Below, piece by piece: positions 37,916 to 47,085 of a DNA stretch of 64,000 nt. Made by a program: the position numbers and the translations under genes. How positions within the stretch are numbered: the stretch's first letter is position 1; the number at the start of each line of letters is the position of its first letter. The notes under the pieces were generated by a model. It searched no databases, was not told the origin of the DNA, and was given only the letters and a program-made list of their open reading frames with translations. This DNA comes from Bacteroidota bacterium (GTDB lineage: Bacteria; Bacteroidota; Bacteroidia; Chitinophagales; Chitinophagaceae), in the NCBI GenBank assembly GCA_026391455.1, contig JAPLEH010000062.1, positions 62,001 through 126,000 on the forward strand, given 5' to 3'.

Positions 37916-37948
37916 GAACAATACCACGTTTTGGGTATGGTATTGTTC
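37916..37948. other. Perfect inverted repeat between two minus-strand genes
   Basis: GAACAATACCA and TGGTATTGTTC are perfect complements around an eleven-base loop. It lies between the stop of the small gene at 37998 and the start of the hydrolase. It could end the former, though the T run on the minus strand is offset by several bases, or act in the leader of the latter. Confidence 0.5.
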
Positions 37949-37997
37949 CGTTTCAGGTTTTTCAGTTCAGCTTATATTCAACCGGTGCTGTCATCGC

Positions 37998-38213
37998 TTA
38001 ACGTCCAACTACAGCCATCTTTTTTTCCAATTTCCCATTATTGCAAACGACCTCTAACTTGTTGCAGGAGCGTTTAGAAGTACCAATGGTAATGTTAACC
38101 GGCAAACCCACATAGCATTTTTCAGCTGAAATCCGGATCCCGATATTTTGTCCCACCGCCAACATCGGATATACAACGAGGGTATACACTATTAACAAAA
38201 AGAAATTCCTCAT
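37998..38213 (-). CDS. Small secreted protein, 71 residues
   Basis: A short exported protein with signal peptide MRNFFLLIVYTLVVYPMLAVGQ and a mature part of about 50 residues with three cysteines (EKCYVG, RSCNKLEVVCNNG). The sequence looks like two or three beta strands, perhaps the start of a larger beta-sandwich domain that has been cut short. No frame downstream continues it. I recognise no family. Confidence 0.5.
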   Translation of the reverse strand: MRNFFLLIVYTLVVYPMLAVGQNIGIRISAEKCYVGLPVNITIGTSKRSCNKLEVVCNNGKLEKKMAVVGR

Positions 38214-38356
38214 TTCACTTAAACGTTTGCCCTTGTGTATTTGGTATCTGCAGACCTGCCCTGCGATTTACTTTTATACCAGAGAGCAGGCCATCACTTT
38301 CCATTTTCCCATTTCCATTTTCCACTAATCCTTCCCTTCTTCCTTACCTTTGCCGC

Positions 38357-39559
38357 ATGCTAACCATATCTGCCCGGGGCCAGCAGATGCCCCCCTCACC
38401 GATCCGCAAACTGGTACCGTTTGCGGAAGCCGCAAAGAAAAAAGGGATTAAAGTATATCACCTGAATATCGGGCAACCCGACATAGAAACGCCACCCGCC
38501 ATTTTGGATGCGGTGCGCCATGCGGATATCAAGGTATTGGAATACAGTCATAGCGCCGGCAATGAAAGTTACCGCCGCAAACTGGTGCAGTATTATAAAA
38601 AAGTAGGAATCGATGTTACTCCCGAACAGATACTGATCACCACGGGAGGCAGCGAGGCCATCATGTTTGGCTTCTTTACCTGTCTCAATCCGGGTGATGA
38701 AGTGATCATTCCCGAGCCTTTTTATGCCAACTACAATGGATTTGCCTGTGCGGCTGGTGTAAAAGTGGTTCCCATCACCTCCCGTATCGAAACTGGATTT
38801 GCCCTTCCTCCGATCCAGGATTTCAAAAAAGTAATTACCGATAAAACGAGGGCCATCATTATTTGCAGCCCCAATAATCCCACCGGCTATCTGTACAGTC
38901 GTGCAGAAATGGAAGCCCTGAAAGATATCTGTATTGCACATGATCTTTATTTATTCAGTGATGAAGCCTACCGCGAATTTTGTTATGACGGTGAATACGT
39001 AAGCGCCCTCCACCTTCCGGGCCTCGAGCAACATGTGGTATTGATGGATACGATCAGTAAACGATACAGTGCCTGTGGTGCACGACTGGGTGCATTCGTT
39101 ACTAAAAACAAAGCGGTGTATGATGCTGCGATGAAATTTGCGCAGGCCAGGCTCAGCCCTCCGGGTCTGGCACAGATCATGGGCGAAGCGGCCATTGATC
39201 TGCCCGACAGCTATTTTGATGCACCCAAGGCCGAATATCAACGCAGAAGAGACCTGCTCGTTAGCCGACTCAATGCCATGCCCGGTGTATTCTGCCCCAA
39301 CCCCGGTGGTGCATTTTATGCCATTGCGCGATTACCCATCGATGATGCGGATAAATTCTGCCAATGGTTATTGGAAGATTTCTCGCATGAACAGCAAACC
39401 GTGATGCTGGCTCCGGCCACCGGTTTTTATGGTACCCCGGGGCTCGGTAAAAATGAAGTGCGGCTGGCGTATGTACTCAACCTTGAAGCGATTGATGCGG
39501 CCATGGATTGTTTGGAGAAAGCGCTGGAGTTGTATCCGGGAAAAGTAGGCCACGAATGA
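38357..39559 (+). CDS. PLP-dependent class I/II aminotransferase
   Basis: A 400-residue aspartate-aminotransferase-like enzyme that moves an amino group between an amino acid and a 2-oxo acid in the cytoplasm. SPNNPTG (171-177), SDEAYRE after residue 200, and the PLP lysine Lys235 in DTISKRYSACGARLG are clear, and the C-terminal Arg is in NEVRLAYVLN. Amino-acid preference cannot be told. The last three codons and stop (GGC-CAC-GAA-TGA) coincide with the first word of the repeat block that follows, so the C-terminus may be repeat-derived. Confidence 0.92.
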   Translation: MLTISARGQQMPPSPIRKLVPFAEAAKKKGIKVYHLNIGQPDIETPPAILDAVRHADIKVLEYSHSAGNESYRRKLVQYYKKVGIDVTPEQILITTGGSEAIMFGFFTCLNPGDEVIIPEPFYANYNGFACAAGVKVVPITSRIETGFALPPIQDFKKVITDKTRAIIICSPNNPTGYLYSRAEMEALKDICIAHDLYLFSDEAYREFCYDGEYVSALHLPGLEQHVVLMDTISKRYSACGARLGAFVTKNKAVYDAAMKFAQARLSPPGLAQIMGEAAIDLPDSYFDAPKAEYQRRRDLLVSRLNAMPGVFCPNPGGAFYAIARLPIDDADKFCQWLLEDFSHEQQTVMLAPATGFYGTPGLGKNEVRLAYVLNLEAIDAAMDCLEKALELYPGKVGHE

Positions 39560-39790
39560 CGCTAATAAATACAGAATCGCCTCCGGCGAAAAGCTGTGCC
39601 ACAACTTGTCCCGCCTAAGCGGGAGATGAACACAGATGAACACAGATGAATACAGGATCGCCTGCGGCGAAAATATAGAGCCACGAATGGCACGAATGAC
39701 ACTAATCAATACAGAATCGCCTCCGGCGAAAAGCTGAGCCACAACTTGTCCCGCCTAAGCGGGAGATGAACACAGATGCACACAGATAGC
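39549..39790. repeat. Direct repeat with 140-bp spacing
   Basis: Two copies of about 97 bases, 39551-39647 and 39691-39787, start with CACGAATGAC and differ at only four positions. Each contains a CTCCGGCG word and a TCCCGC-CTAA-GCGGGA palindrome, and ends in a short AACACAGATG array. A third partial start lies at 39661-39690. No gene is seen in 39560-40045. Confidence 0.85.
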
Positions 39791-39799
39791 CAATAGTGT

Positions 39800-39928
39800 T
39801 ACTAACCTATGAAACTTATGGAACCTCTTCAACTTCTTCAACCTATGGAACCTCTTGAACCTCTTCAACTTCTTCAACCTATGAAACCTATGGAACCTCT
39901 TGAACCTATGGAACCTATGGAACGCCGT
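39800..39928. repeat. 9-bp-period array, copy 3, inverted
   Basis: About thirteen 9-bp words from 39809, such as ATGGAACCT, CTTCAACTT, CTTGAACCT and CTTCAACCT. They are the complement of the words in the arrays at 17063 and 29541. The frame through the array stays open only because nine is a multiple of three. Confidence 0.85.
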
Positions 39929-40045
39929 TACCCTGCGGCTCTTCTACACGAATTACACACAACCGTATTTTTTCAGGGCCATTTCGGTAATGACCTATAA
40001 TATTTACAGTATATTTAAGGCGAATTCTTAACCAAAACTTCACAT

Positions 40046-42799
40046 ATGAAGAAAACACTGCTTTTGACTCTTGCTTTTATTTTTGCCGGTATCACCTGCT
40101 TTGCACAGCAAACTATATCCGGTAAAATCGTGGATGCCAATGGCGTTGCACTGGCAGGAGTATCCGTAAAATCCAAAAAAACGGGAAAGTCCACGCAAAC
40201 TGCTGCGGATGGAACATTCAACCTCACCGTTGCCGCCGATGATGAACTTGAAATAACATCGGTAGGATACTCAACCAAAACAGTTCCGGCCCGCGGTACC
40301 ATCAGCGTTACGCTGGAGACCGCCATTACTGAACTCAACCAGGTCGTACTCGTTGGTACTCGCCGGGTGGGTCGCGTAAAAACGGAGACCACTGCACCGG
40401 TGGATGTGATCAATGTATCACAGGCAACCGCTCCTACCGGTCGTATGGACCTTACTTCAGTATTGAACTACGCAGCACCTTCCCTTAATTACAATAAACA
40501 AAGTGGTAGCGATGGCGCCGACCATGTGGACCTGGCCACCCTTCGCGGATTAGGACCCGATCAGACATTGGTACTCGTGAATGGTAAACGCCGGCACCAG
40601 ACTGCCTTCGTTGCCGTATTCGGAACAAGAGGCCGAGGTAATGCCGGTACCGATCTGAATGCACTGCCTTCCTTTGCTATCGACAGAGTGGAAATCTTAC
40701 GAGACGGTGCTTCTGCCCAGTATGGTTCTGATGCCATTGCGGGTGTAATCAACCTGATCACCAAAAAGAATATAAATAATGTAACTGGTACAATCGGATT
40801 CGCCGGCTATCTCGATCCCAAATTCAATACGGCATTCGAAGAAAGTTTACACCGCGATTACGAACATGCCGGTAAAATAGATGGCAAAAATGTTACCGCC
40901 AATATCAACTTCGGCGTACCCCTGGGAACCAAAGGTGGATTCATCAATCTTACTTTTGAAGGTACCAGCACCAGTAAGACGTTCCGCCAGGCATTGAAAA
41001 CAGAGAACTACCTGACCGATGATGATGCCATGTATCTCGATATTTATCGCCGGGGTATGGGCGATGCCGGCCTGAATGCAGGGGGCACATTTTACAATAT
41101 GGAAATACCGATGAAGAATAAAGCCACTTTTTATTCTTTTGGTAGCTACAACCACAAATCGTCAGACGCTTATGCATTTACAAGAAATTTCTCTGCACGT
41201 CCCGAACGGTTTCCCACCGACAACCTGGGCAACCTGATCTATGACCCTAAGATCATGCGTGTGGGCAGCGATGGCGAAGTATGGTACAGCCCCCATATTC
41301 AAACCAAGATCAATGACTATTCGGTTACCGGTGGTTTCAAAGGCAACTGTGGCAACAACTGGAATTGGGACCTCAGTAATACCGTTGGAAAAAATAATTT
41401 CCATTTCTTTGGTTATAAAACATACAATGCTTCACAGGGAAATGCACAAACTAATTTTGATGATGGTGGATTTTCTTTCCTGCAAAGCACGTCTAACCTG
41501 AATGTGAGTCATGAGTTTTCCAGTAAAGTAAACCTGGGACTGGGTGCAGAATACCGCTATGAAAATTACCAGATCTACGCGGGCGAACCCGGATCTTATA
41601 AAAACTTTGATCCCAATAAAGCAACCGGAGCACAAGGTTTTCCCGGTTACCAGCCTTCTGATGAAGTAAATGCCAAACGTAATGTTTGGGGAGCCTATGC
41701 CGATGTGGAAATAGACGTTACGCCTGAGTGGTTGATCGACATCGCTGCCCGTGCAGAAAATTACAGCGATTTCGGTTTCACCCACAACTATAAACTGGCT
41801 ACCCGTTACAAAGCCTCTTCCAATATAAATATCCGTGGTTCGTTCAGCACCGGCTTCCGGGCTCCATCTTTACAACAGATCAATTTCAGCTCCACCTTTA
41901 CCACCGTACAGGCAGCCACGATTGCTGAAGTAAAAATCGCTCCGAATTACAGCTCACTCGCAAAAGCAGCCGGTATTCCTGATCTTACACAGGAGAAAAG
42001 CCTGAGCGGAAGCCTTGGTTTTACCTGGAAAACTACTCCACACCTCAATGTAACAATAGACGGATATATGACCAAGATCAAAGACCGCGTGGTGATCAGC
42101 GGCCAGTTCGATGGCAGCGATCCTAACCTCGATGCAGGTCTCCGTTCACAAATGGCCGCATTGAATGTTAGCCTGGCGCAATTCTTTGCCAATGCGGTGA
42201 ACACTACCAATACCGGTGTGGACATTGTACTGGACTATAATAAAAAAGTGGGATTGAATCGTTACAAAGGTTTATTAACCGGTAATATTCAAAGCATGAA
42301 GATCGATGAGATCAATATCCCTTCTAAACTGAGTGGTTCTGATTTCTTACGTAAAACATTCCTGAGCGACCGGGAACAAAAATTCATTCTTGCTTCAGCA
42401 CCCAAAATGAAATTTGCCTTCAACTTTGAATATGGCAGAAAGAAACTGACTGTTGGTACCAGACTTACCTATTTCGGAAAAGTAACATTACTCGGCTACG
42501 GACAGGATGGTCTGGGCATCAACCCGACTGTACCACTTGATAATGGAAGTGGTGATGTACCCGATCAGTATGATTATTCCGGTAAACTGGTAACGGATCT
42601 TTATTTCGGCTATCCGCTCACCAAATGCCTTACCTTCTATGCAGGTGCAGATAATATCCTGAACGCACACCCTGATTTTGGTGTGGTAAAAGGTGCAAAA
42701 GACTGGGCCTACAATACAGAAACAGGCGGTGCCTGGGATGCTGTTCAAATGGGCTTCAATGGAAGAAGATTATTTGCACGGATCGCTTTTACCTTCTGA
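40046..42799 (+). CDS. TonB-dependent outer-membrane receptor
   Basis: A 917-residue outer-membrane receptor that imports a large ligand using TonB energy. Order: signal peptide (LLLTLAFIFAGITCFAQ), a carboxypeptidase-regulatory-like domain (QTISGKIVDANGVALAGVSV), plug domain (about 110-235, with VNGKRRHQT, VEILRDGASAQYGSDAIAGVINL), then a long barrel ending in RRLFARIAFTF with a terminal Phe. It lacks the SusC signature length (about 1000+) and no SusD gene follows, so it is not a classic glycan pair; iron-chelate or vitamin uptake is possible. A strong terminator follows at 42822. Confidence 0.93.
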   Translation: MKKTLLLTLAFIFAGITCFAQQTISGKIVDANGVALAGVSVKSKKTGKSTQTAADGTFNLTVAADDELEITSVGYSTKTVPARGTISVTLETAITELNQVVLVGTRRVGRVKTETTAPVDVINVSQATAPTGRMDLTSVLNYAAPSLNYNKQSGSDGADHVDLATLRGLGPDQTLVLVNGKRRHQTAFVAVFGTRGRGNAGTDLNALPSFAIDRVEILRDGASAQYGSDAIAGVINLITKKNINNVTGTIGFAGYLDPKFNTAFEESLHRDYEHAGKIDGKNVTANINFGVPLGTKGGFINLTFEGTSTSKTFRQALKTENYLTDDDAMYLDIYRRGMGDAGLNAGGTFYNMEIPMKNKATFYSFGSYNHKSSDAYAFTRNFSARPERFPTDNLGNLIYDPKIMRVGSDGEVWYSPHIQTKINDYSVTGGFKGNCGNNWNWDLSNTVGKNNFHFFGYKTYNASQGNAQTNFDDGGFSFLQSTSNLNVSHEFSSKVNLGLGAEYRYENYQIYAGEPGSYKNFDPNKATGAQGFPGYQPSDEVNAKRNVWGAYADVEIDVTPEWLIDIAARAENYSDFGFTHNYKLATRYKASSNINIRGSFSTGFRAPSLQQINFSSTFTTVQAATIAEVKIAPNYSSLAKAAGIPDLTQEKSLSGSLGFTWKTTPHLNVTIDGYMTKIKDRVVISGQFDGSDPNLDAGLRSQMAALNVSLAQFFANAVNTTNTGVDIVLDYNKKVGLNRYKGLLTGNIQSMKIDEINIPSKLSGSDFLRKTFLSDREQKFILASAPKMKFAFNFEYGRKKLTVGTRLTYFGKVTLLGYGQDGLGINPTVPLDNGSGDVPDQYDYSGKLVTDLYFGYPLTKCLTFYAGADNILNAHPDFGVVKGAKDWAYNTETGGAWDAVQMGFNGRRLFARIAFTF

Positions 42800-42821
42800 T
42801 AAAGACCTATATGTTATTCAG

Positions 42822-42852
42822 ATCCCCGGCATGGCCGGGGATTTTTATTTTC
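42822..42852 (+). terminator. Terminator of the TonB-dependent receptor gene
   Basis: ATCCCCGGC pairs with GCCGGGGAT around ATG, 22 bases after the stop, followed by TTTTATTTTC. Confidence 0.88.
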
Positions 42853-42901
42853 AGACACTGATTATTGGTGTAATTTTATTTCTTCAGCTATTCTACTACA
42901 G

Positions 42902-43411
42902 ATGAAATTAAGTAATTGTACAATTGAAGACATTCCGCTCATGCTCCACTTTTATGATCTTGCCAGAGAACACCAGCAAAAAAAATCAACCCGGCATTGG
43001 AACGTTTTTGATACTGAAGCCGTGAAGAAGGAAGTGGAATCACTCAACCACTGGAAAATATTGGAAGAAGATACCGTAGCCTGCATCTTTCTGGCAATCT
43101 ATGACGACCCGTTTATTTGGGGGGAAAGGAACGCAGCCCCTGCGGTTTATATCCATCGGATTGTAACACATCCGGATTTCAGGGGACGTAACTATACGGC
43201 ACGCATTGTGGAATGGGCGAAGGAGCATGGCAAAGCCTTGGGAAAAAAATTCATACGAATGGATACCTGGGGGGATAACCCCGGGCTTATTTCCTATTAT
43301 CAGCAACAGGGGTTTACCTTGCTGGAAATTATTACCCCGGATTCCAGAGGCGATCTCCCTTCCTACTATAATTTTATTTCGCTGGCTTTGCTGGAAATGG
43401 AAATTTACTAA
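42902..43411 (+). CDS. GNAT family N-acetyltransferase
   Basis: A 169-residue acetyltransferase. The acetyl-CoA site is visible in AVYIHRIVTHPDFRGRNYTARIVEWAK-type order: the strand VYIHRIVTHP, then the loop FRGRNYT (equivalent to RGxGxG/A, with Asn replacing the second Gly), then the helix. The later DTWGDNPGLISYYQQQGF is typical of the C-terminal GNAT region. The substrate is unknown. The next gene follows after 10 bases. Confidence 0.85.
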   Translation: MKLSNCTIEDIPLMLHFYDLAREHQQKKSTRHWNVFDTEAVKKEVESLNHWKILEEDTVACIFLAIYDDPFIWGERNAAPAVYIHRIVTHPDFRGRNYTARIVEWAKEHGKALGKKFIRMDTWGDNPGLISYYQQQGFTLLEIITPDSRGDLPSYYNFISLALLEMEIY

Positions 43412-43421
43412 ATTAAACACT

Positions 43422-44057
43422 ATGCAACGCCCCTACTCCAACCCTGCGCTGAATACCATTTATCATCAACTATTCTGTGATGAGTGGGCATTATATAAAA
43501 CAGATCCCGCAACACCTGCTGAATTTCCCTGGTCTGTTTTGCTATCAGATACGGAAGATCAGGATGCATTAACGAGCCTGGCAAATGATTCATCCAATCC
43601 CTCCCGGGTAAGGCTGCTGGCTGCACGCAGACTGGCGGCTGCGGGTAAGCCTATCTCCGGCAACGAATTACTGGGAGTAATCATCGAAGTGGGAATGGAT
43701 ACAGGGTTGGATACACTTGCTGCATTCAAGGATGGATCAGCCCGCTATATCAATCATGCTGAAAAAATCATCATTTGGGATTCCGGGACCCGCGAATCTA
43801 ATGCGATCATTGAAGACTTAATACAGGTAAGTAAATCGGTGGTGGCACAAATCGGCCCCTGGACAGATGCACGCTTACCCGCTCCCGGTCCCGGTACATT
43901 ACGGTTGAATTTTCTCGTTACCGATGGTTTGTATTTTGGAGAGGGCCCTTTTAACGTCTTACAGCAAGACGCTATGGGTGGCCCTGTAATTCAAGCAGCT
44001 CTTGCCCTGTTACAATACCTGACTAGTGTAAATGAAAACAGGGATGCGGAGAATTAA
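43422..44057 (+). CDS. Uncharacterised protein, 211 residues
   Basis: The frame extends upstream into the GNAT gene, but the ATG at 43422 (MQRPYSNPALNTIYHQLF) lies 10 bases after the GNAT stop and starts a sequence of normal composition, so I choose it. No signal peptide or membrane segment is visible. The chain is mixed alpha/beta, with a helical middle (SRVRLLAARRLAAAGKP) and a C-terminal region with VTDGLYFGEGPFNVLQQD. I recognise no family. Close spacing to the acetyltransferase suggests a shared transcript. Confidence 0.75.
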   Translation: MQRPYSNPALNTIYHQLFCDEWALYKTDPATPAEFPWSVLLSDTEDQDALTSLANDSSNPSRVRLLAARRLAAAGKPISGNELLGVIIEVGMDTGLDTLAAFKDGSARYINHAEKIIIWDSGTRESNAIIEDLIQVSKSVVAQIGPWTDARLPAPGPGTLRLNFLVTDGLYFGEGPFNVLQQDAMGGPVIQAALALLQYLTSVNENRDAEN

Positions 44058-44064
44058 AAAGGAT

Positions 44065-44652
44065 TTATCGCAAGTTCTTTTCATTGGAAGAAAAGAGCTC
44101 AGACAAAAAAACCTTTTCCATGCTTGAAAACACCAATGGCGGATCTGGCTCTTCAGAAAACTCATTGAGGATAAGCCGCCACCAGCCAACGTTTTTCCAA
44201 CGGCCCAGTTTATACCCTACCTTTTCATACGTAGCAAAATAGGTAAACCCCATGTTTTCATGCAGGGCCACACTTTTATCATTGGGCAAATTAATCACCG
44301 CATATACATTCCGGAATCCCTGTAATTGGAGGATCGAAAAAAGCGTTTCGTATAACACACGGGCAATTCCACGGCGGTGATAATCATCGTGTACATACAC
44401 AGAACATTCCACACTCCATTGATAGGCCACTCTTTCCCGGTGCCGGGCTGCATAGGCATATCCGGCAATCACACCATTTTCTTCCACCACCAGCCAGGGC
44501 CATTGCTGGAGATAACTGCTTATCCGTTCAGCAAAGGCTTCCACAGAAGGTACTTCCGTTTCGAAAGTAAAGGATGTGTTTTCGATATACGGCGCATAAA
44601 TATCCAATATTCCACGGGCATCACCGGGCGTGGCCAAACGGAGTGTAAGCAT
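44065..44652 (-). CDS. GNAT N-acetyltransferase, phosphinothricin-acetyltransferase-like
   Basis: A 195-residue acetyltransferase. The start at 44652 (MLTLRLATPGDARGILDIY) is chosen because family members begin there. IENTSFTFETEVPS near residue 25 is the substrate-loop signature of the phosphinothricin/methionine-sulfoximine acetyltransferase branch, ECSVYVHDDYHRRGIARVLYETL contains the acetyl-CoA loop HRRGIA, and HENMGF and GRWKNVGWW close the domain. An extra 35-residue tail is present. It may detoxify amino-acid analogues; this is inferred from the family. It is convergent with the preceding gene. Confidence 0.88.
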   Translation of the reverse strand: MLTLRLATPGDARGILDIYAPYIENTSFTFETEVPSVEAFAERISSYLQQWPWLVVEENGVIAGYAYAARHRERVAYQWSVECSVYVHDDYHRRGIARVLYETLFSILQLQGFRNVYAVINLPNDKSVALHENMGFTYFATYEKVGYKLGRWKNVGWWRLILNEFSEEPDPPLVFSSMEKVFLSELFSSNEKNLR

Positions 44653-44726
44653 AGTATCAGCTTTATATGTCAGCAACGAAGGGAATAATAGTTCCAAAAT
44701 TACTGAAAAAAAATACAGGATACTGT

Positions 44727-44822
44727 TTACAACAGGATGATCATACCCAGCAATACCAGCAGAAATAAACCGGTGCAGAGACGGAGCAGGATTACCTGCC
44801 GCTTCAATGAAGCACGATTCAT
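44727..44822 (-). CDS. Possible 31-residue membrane peptide
   Basis: A short frame from ATG at 44822 to TAA at 44727 encodes a basic head (MNRASLKRQVILLR) and a hydrophobic segment (CTGLFLLVLLGMIILL). The positive-inside layout is what a real one-helix membrane peptide would have. It lies 38 bases downstream of the hemerythrin gene on the same strand. Length is too short for certainty. Confidence 0.35.
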   Translation of the reverse strand: MNRASLKRQVILLRLCTGLFLLVLLGMIILL

Positions 44823-44860
44823 AATTTTTATTTTCGCTTATACATATCCGTTATCTTTTC

Positions 44861-45532
44861 TCAGGCAACCAGGAGTCCGTCGGTGAGTGAGCCGGCAATA
44901 GCAAAAGATCTCGCTGCCGGCAGCTCTTCTTCGATCTGTTTTAACAATCCATCAAATACGAAATGGGGCGCCTTCTCTTTAATTTCCCTAAGCCATGTGG
45001 TGATCTCGGGGTTGCTCAAACCGCGGATCATCCATTTGTTATACAAGGCCAGTTTTTCCGGCACAATAGCCGATACGATACGCATGGTCAGTTCGTGCAG
45101 TTCAGCATCGGAATAATAACGCCAGAGTATCTGATTGATCACATCTTCTTCACGGGCCATATGATCGAGATTGAAAACCATAAAGGCCACGAATGCAATA
45201 TTTAATTCCTGTCCGGCCAACACGGCGTCACCGGTTGTTTCCAGGGCATCCAGCGCCACTTGCAGTTGCACTCCCAGCGCATGGTCTTTTACATGCTCCT
45301 GTTCAAATGCATCTGCTACTGCGGGTTCCCAGCTCTTTACGGCCGAAAACACCTGATTGTCTTCTGTATCCGCATGTTTCTCAAAGAGAGCCAGCAATGT
45401 TTCTGTCTGTTTCTTTACAAAACGGCGTTCATCGCTATTGGCAAAATCAGTCTGTTGTATCAACAGCGCTGTTTCATACATCAGGGCACGGAGTCCCTTG
45501 TGAATCTGATAGAAAAGATTGTAACGTTTCAT
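44861..45532 (-). CDS. Hemerythrin-domain protein
   Basis: A 223-residue cytoplasmic protein built on a hemerythrin HHE helical bundle, which holds a di-iron centre for oxygen or iron sensing. Metal ligands are in the expected order: His11 in YQIHKGLR, His in FEKHADTEDN, the pair in EQEHVKDHALG, and NLDHMAREED. The C-terminal 75 residues are helical and not part of the basic domain. The function is inferred only as iron or oxygen related. Confidence 0.85.
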   Translation of the reverse strand: MKRYNLFYQIHKGLRALMYETALLIQQTDFANSDERRFVKKQTETLLALFEKHADTEDNQVFSAVKSWEPAVADAFEQEHVKDHALGVQLQVALDALETTGDAVLAGQELNIAFVAFMVFNLDHMAREEDVINQILWRYYSDAELHELTMRIVSAIVPEKLALYNKWMIRGLSNPEITTWLREIKEKAPHFVFDGLLKQIEEELPAARSFAIAGSLTDGLLVA

Positions 45533-45633
45533 ACTATTCGTAGTTTAATAATTTAATAGGGCAAAGATGTTGTATCAGGTTGCGAAGGGAAAGTATAGCT
45601 GTTACAAACTGTATTTATTGGTGTATGAACCGC

Positions 45634-45667
45634 AAAAAAAAGCCGCCGGTCTTACAAGACCGGCAGC
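45634..45667 (-). terminator. Terminator of the propeller lipoprotein gene
   Basis: GCCGGTCTT pairs with AAGACCGGC (45645-45664); on the minus strand GGC and eight T follow. It lies about 70 bases after the stop at 45737. Confidence 0.85.
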
Positions 45668-45736
45668 ATATCAACAACCCAACACTACTTTTTTTATATA
45701 TTAATATCTGTATTGCTCTTTACATACTGTACTGCA

Positions 45737-47059
45737 TTATTTTTCAAACCGGAGTAACCATGCATCGGAACTGCCTTCGTGATGGTTACCGGTCACATCG
45801 CCGTCGTTTCCATAAGTACGGGCCGCCACATAGCAAGCATCAGTACCCAAGGGCAGTACACTGTATGCCTGATCCAGCAAAGTGCTTCCGGCTGTTTTTT
45901 GCCAAATCAATTTTCCACTTGCATCCAGCTTCAGTACAAACACATCATCCATTCCCTTGTTTTGTGTAAAATCGCCATCCCGGCTATTGGTTACACCGGT
46001 AACCATGATGCCATTGTCTGATGTAGCCGCAATGCCATAGCCAAAATCAGAACCCATACCTCCGATTGTTTTTAACCACACCTTTTCTCCGGCATCATTC
46101 ACTTTTAATACCCATATATCACCACGGTCTTTATAGCCGGACATATCGCCATCACTGCTCGTTGTATAACCAGTGGCCACATATCCGCCTGCAACCGCAC
46201 TGAGCGCAAAGGTGTAATCAGAGTTCGATCCGCCAAAGGTTTTGCTCCATGTCCTTTCACCGGTACCTGTAAGTTTAATTATCCAGATATCAGCGAGGTT
46301 CCTGGTGCCGGAGAGATCTCCATTATTGCTTTCCGTATAAGCACCCAATACAACGGAACCGTCTGCATTGCACACCACACCATGCATCACATCAATACGT
46401 GAACCACCCATGGAGCGCTGCCATTCCAATTGGCCATTGGCGGAAATTTTGAATACCCACGCATCGTAGTTACCATGATTGTTGGTAAGATCACCGTTAC
46501 TGCTTTCTGCGGTTCCGGCTATTACATAACCCCCATCAGTACTTTGGGCCACTGCATTGGCAAAATCACTGCGCGAACCACCATAACATTTTTTCCATTG
46601 TATATTCCCGGTCGCATCCAGTTTTACCACCCATGCATCATCACCGCCATGGTTACCGGAAACATCACCATCATTTCCACCGGTTTGACCCGCCAGCAAA
46701 CATCCGCCATCAGGTGTGGCAATCATAGCCTTACACTCATCATTGCCGGAACTCCCCAGCAATTTATGCCAGAGCTTTACACCCGCCGTGTTATACTTCG
46801 CTATGAAAATATCCTGTTCACCATTATTACCGGCAATATCTCCATCCATACTTCTGGTTGTTCCGGCGATGATGAAACCGCCATCTGCAGTTCGCTTTAC
46901 CACCTTCGCGATATCATCCAGAGAACCGCCAAAAGTTTGCTGCGAACGGAGCGTGACAGGTTTCTCCGGTTGTACAGGAACAGGGATTGGTGCCGTTTCT
47001 TTTTTGCAGGCTGCAAACAAAAAAAGCACTGCAGCCGAAATAGTTATCAATGTTCTCAT
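45737..47059 (-). CDS. Lipoprotein with seven tandem repeats (beta-propeller)
   Basis: A 440-residue lipoprotein: signal peptide with lipobox AACKKE, a short Pro-rich linker, then seven repeats of about 57-60 residues that fill the rest. Each repeat has the plan D..xxxxTxDGGYVIAGTTxS, then DGDVxGNHG, D.WVVKLDxxG, W.KxxGGS. Seven such units predict a seven-bladed propeller. The Asp/Asn-rich DGDVSGNH loops may bind calcium; this is inference. It follows the DUF2807 gene by 26 bases on the same strand, so both are one operon, exposed on the cell surface. Confidence 0.85.
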   Translation of the reverse strand: MRTLITISAAVLFLFAACKKETAPIPVPVQPEKPVTLRSQQTFGGSLDDIAKVVKRTADGGFIIAGTTRSMDGDIAGNNGEQDIFIAKYNTAGVKLWHKLLGSSGNDECKAMIATPDGGCLLAGQTGGNDGDVSGNHGGDDAWVVKLDATGNIQWKKCYGGSRSDFANAVAQSTDGGYVIAGTAESSNGDLTNNHGNYDAWVFKISANGQLEWQRSMGGSRIDVMHGVVCNADGSVVLGAYTESNNGDLSGTRNLADIWIIKLTGTGERTWSKTFGGSNSDYTFALSAVAGGYVATGYTTSSDGDMSGYKDRGDIWVLKVNDAGEKVWLKTIGGMGSDFGYGIAATSDNGIMVTGVTNSRDGDFTQNKGMDDVFVLKLDASGKLIWQKTAGSTLLDQAYSVLPLGTDACYVAARTYGNDGDVTGNHHEGSSDAWLLRFEK

Positions 47060-47085
47060 ATTTCAATTATTGATTGATTAGTTGA

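Noticed and set aside
39809-40000. 63-codon frame (MKLMEPLQLLQP...) before the TonB receptor gene
   Set aside because: It is a translation of the 9-bp array; the three-residue rhythm follows from the DNA repeat, and it ends soon after the array.
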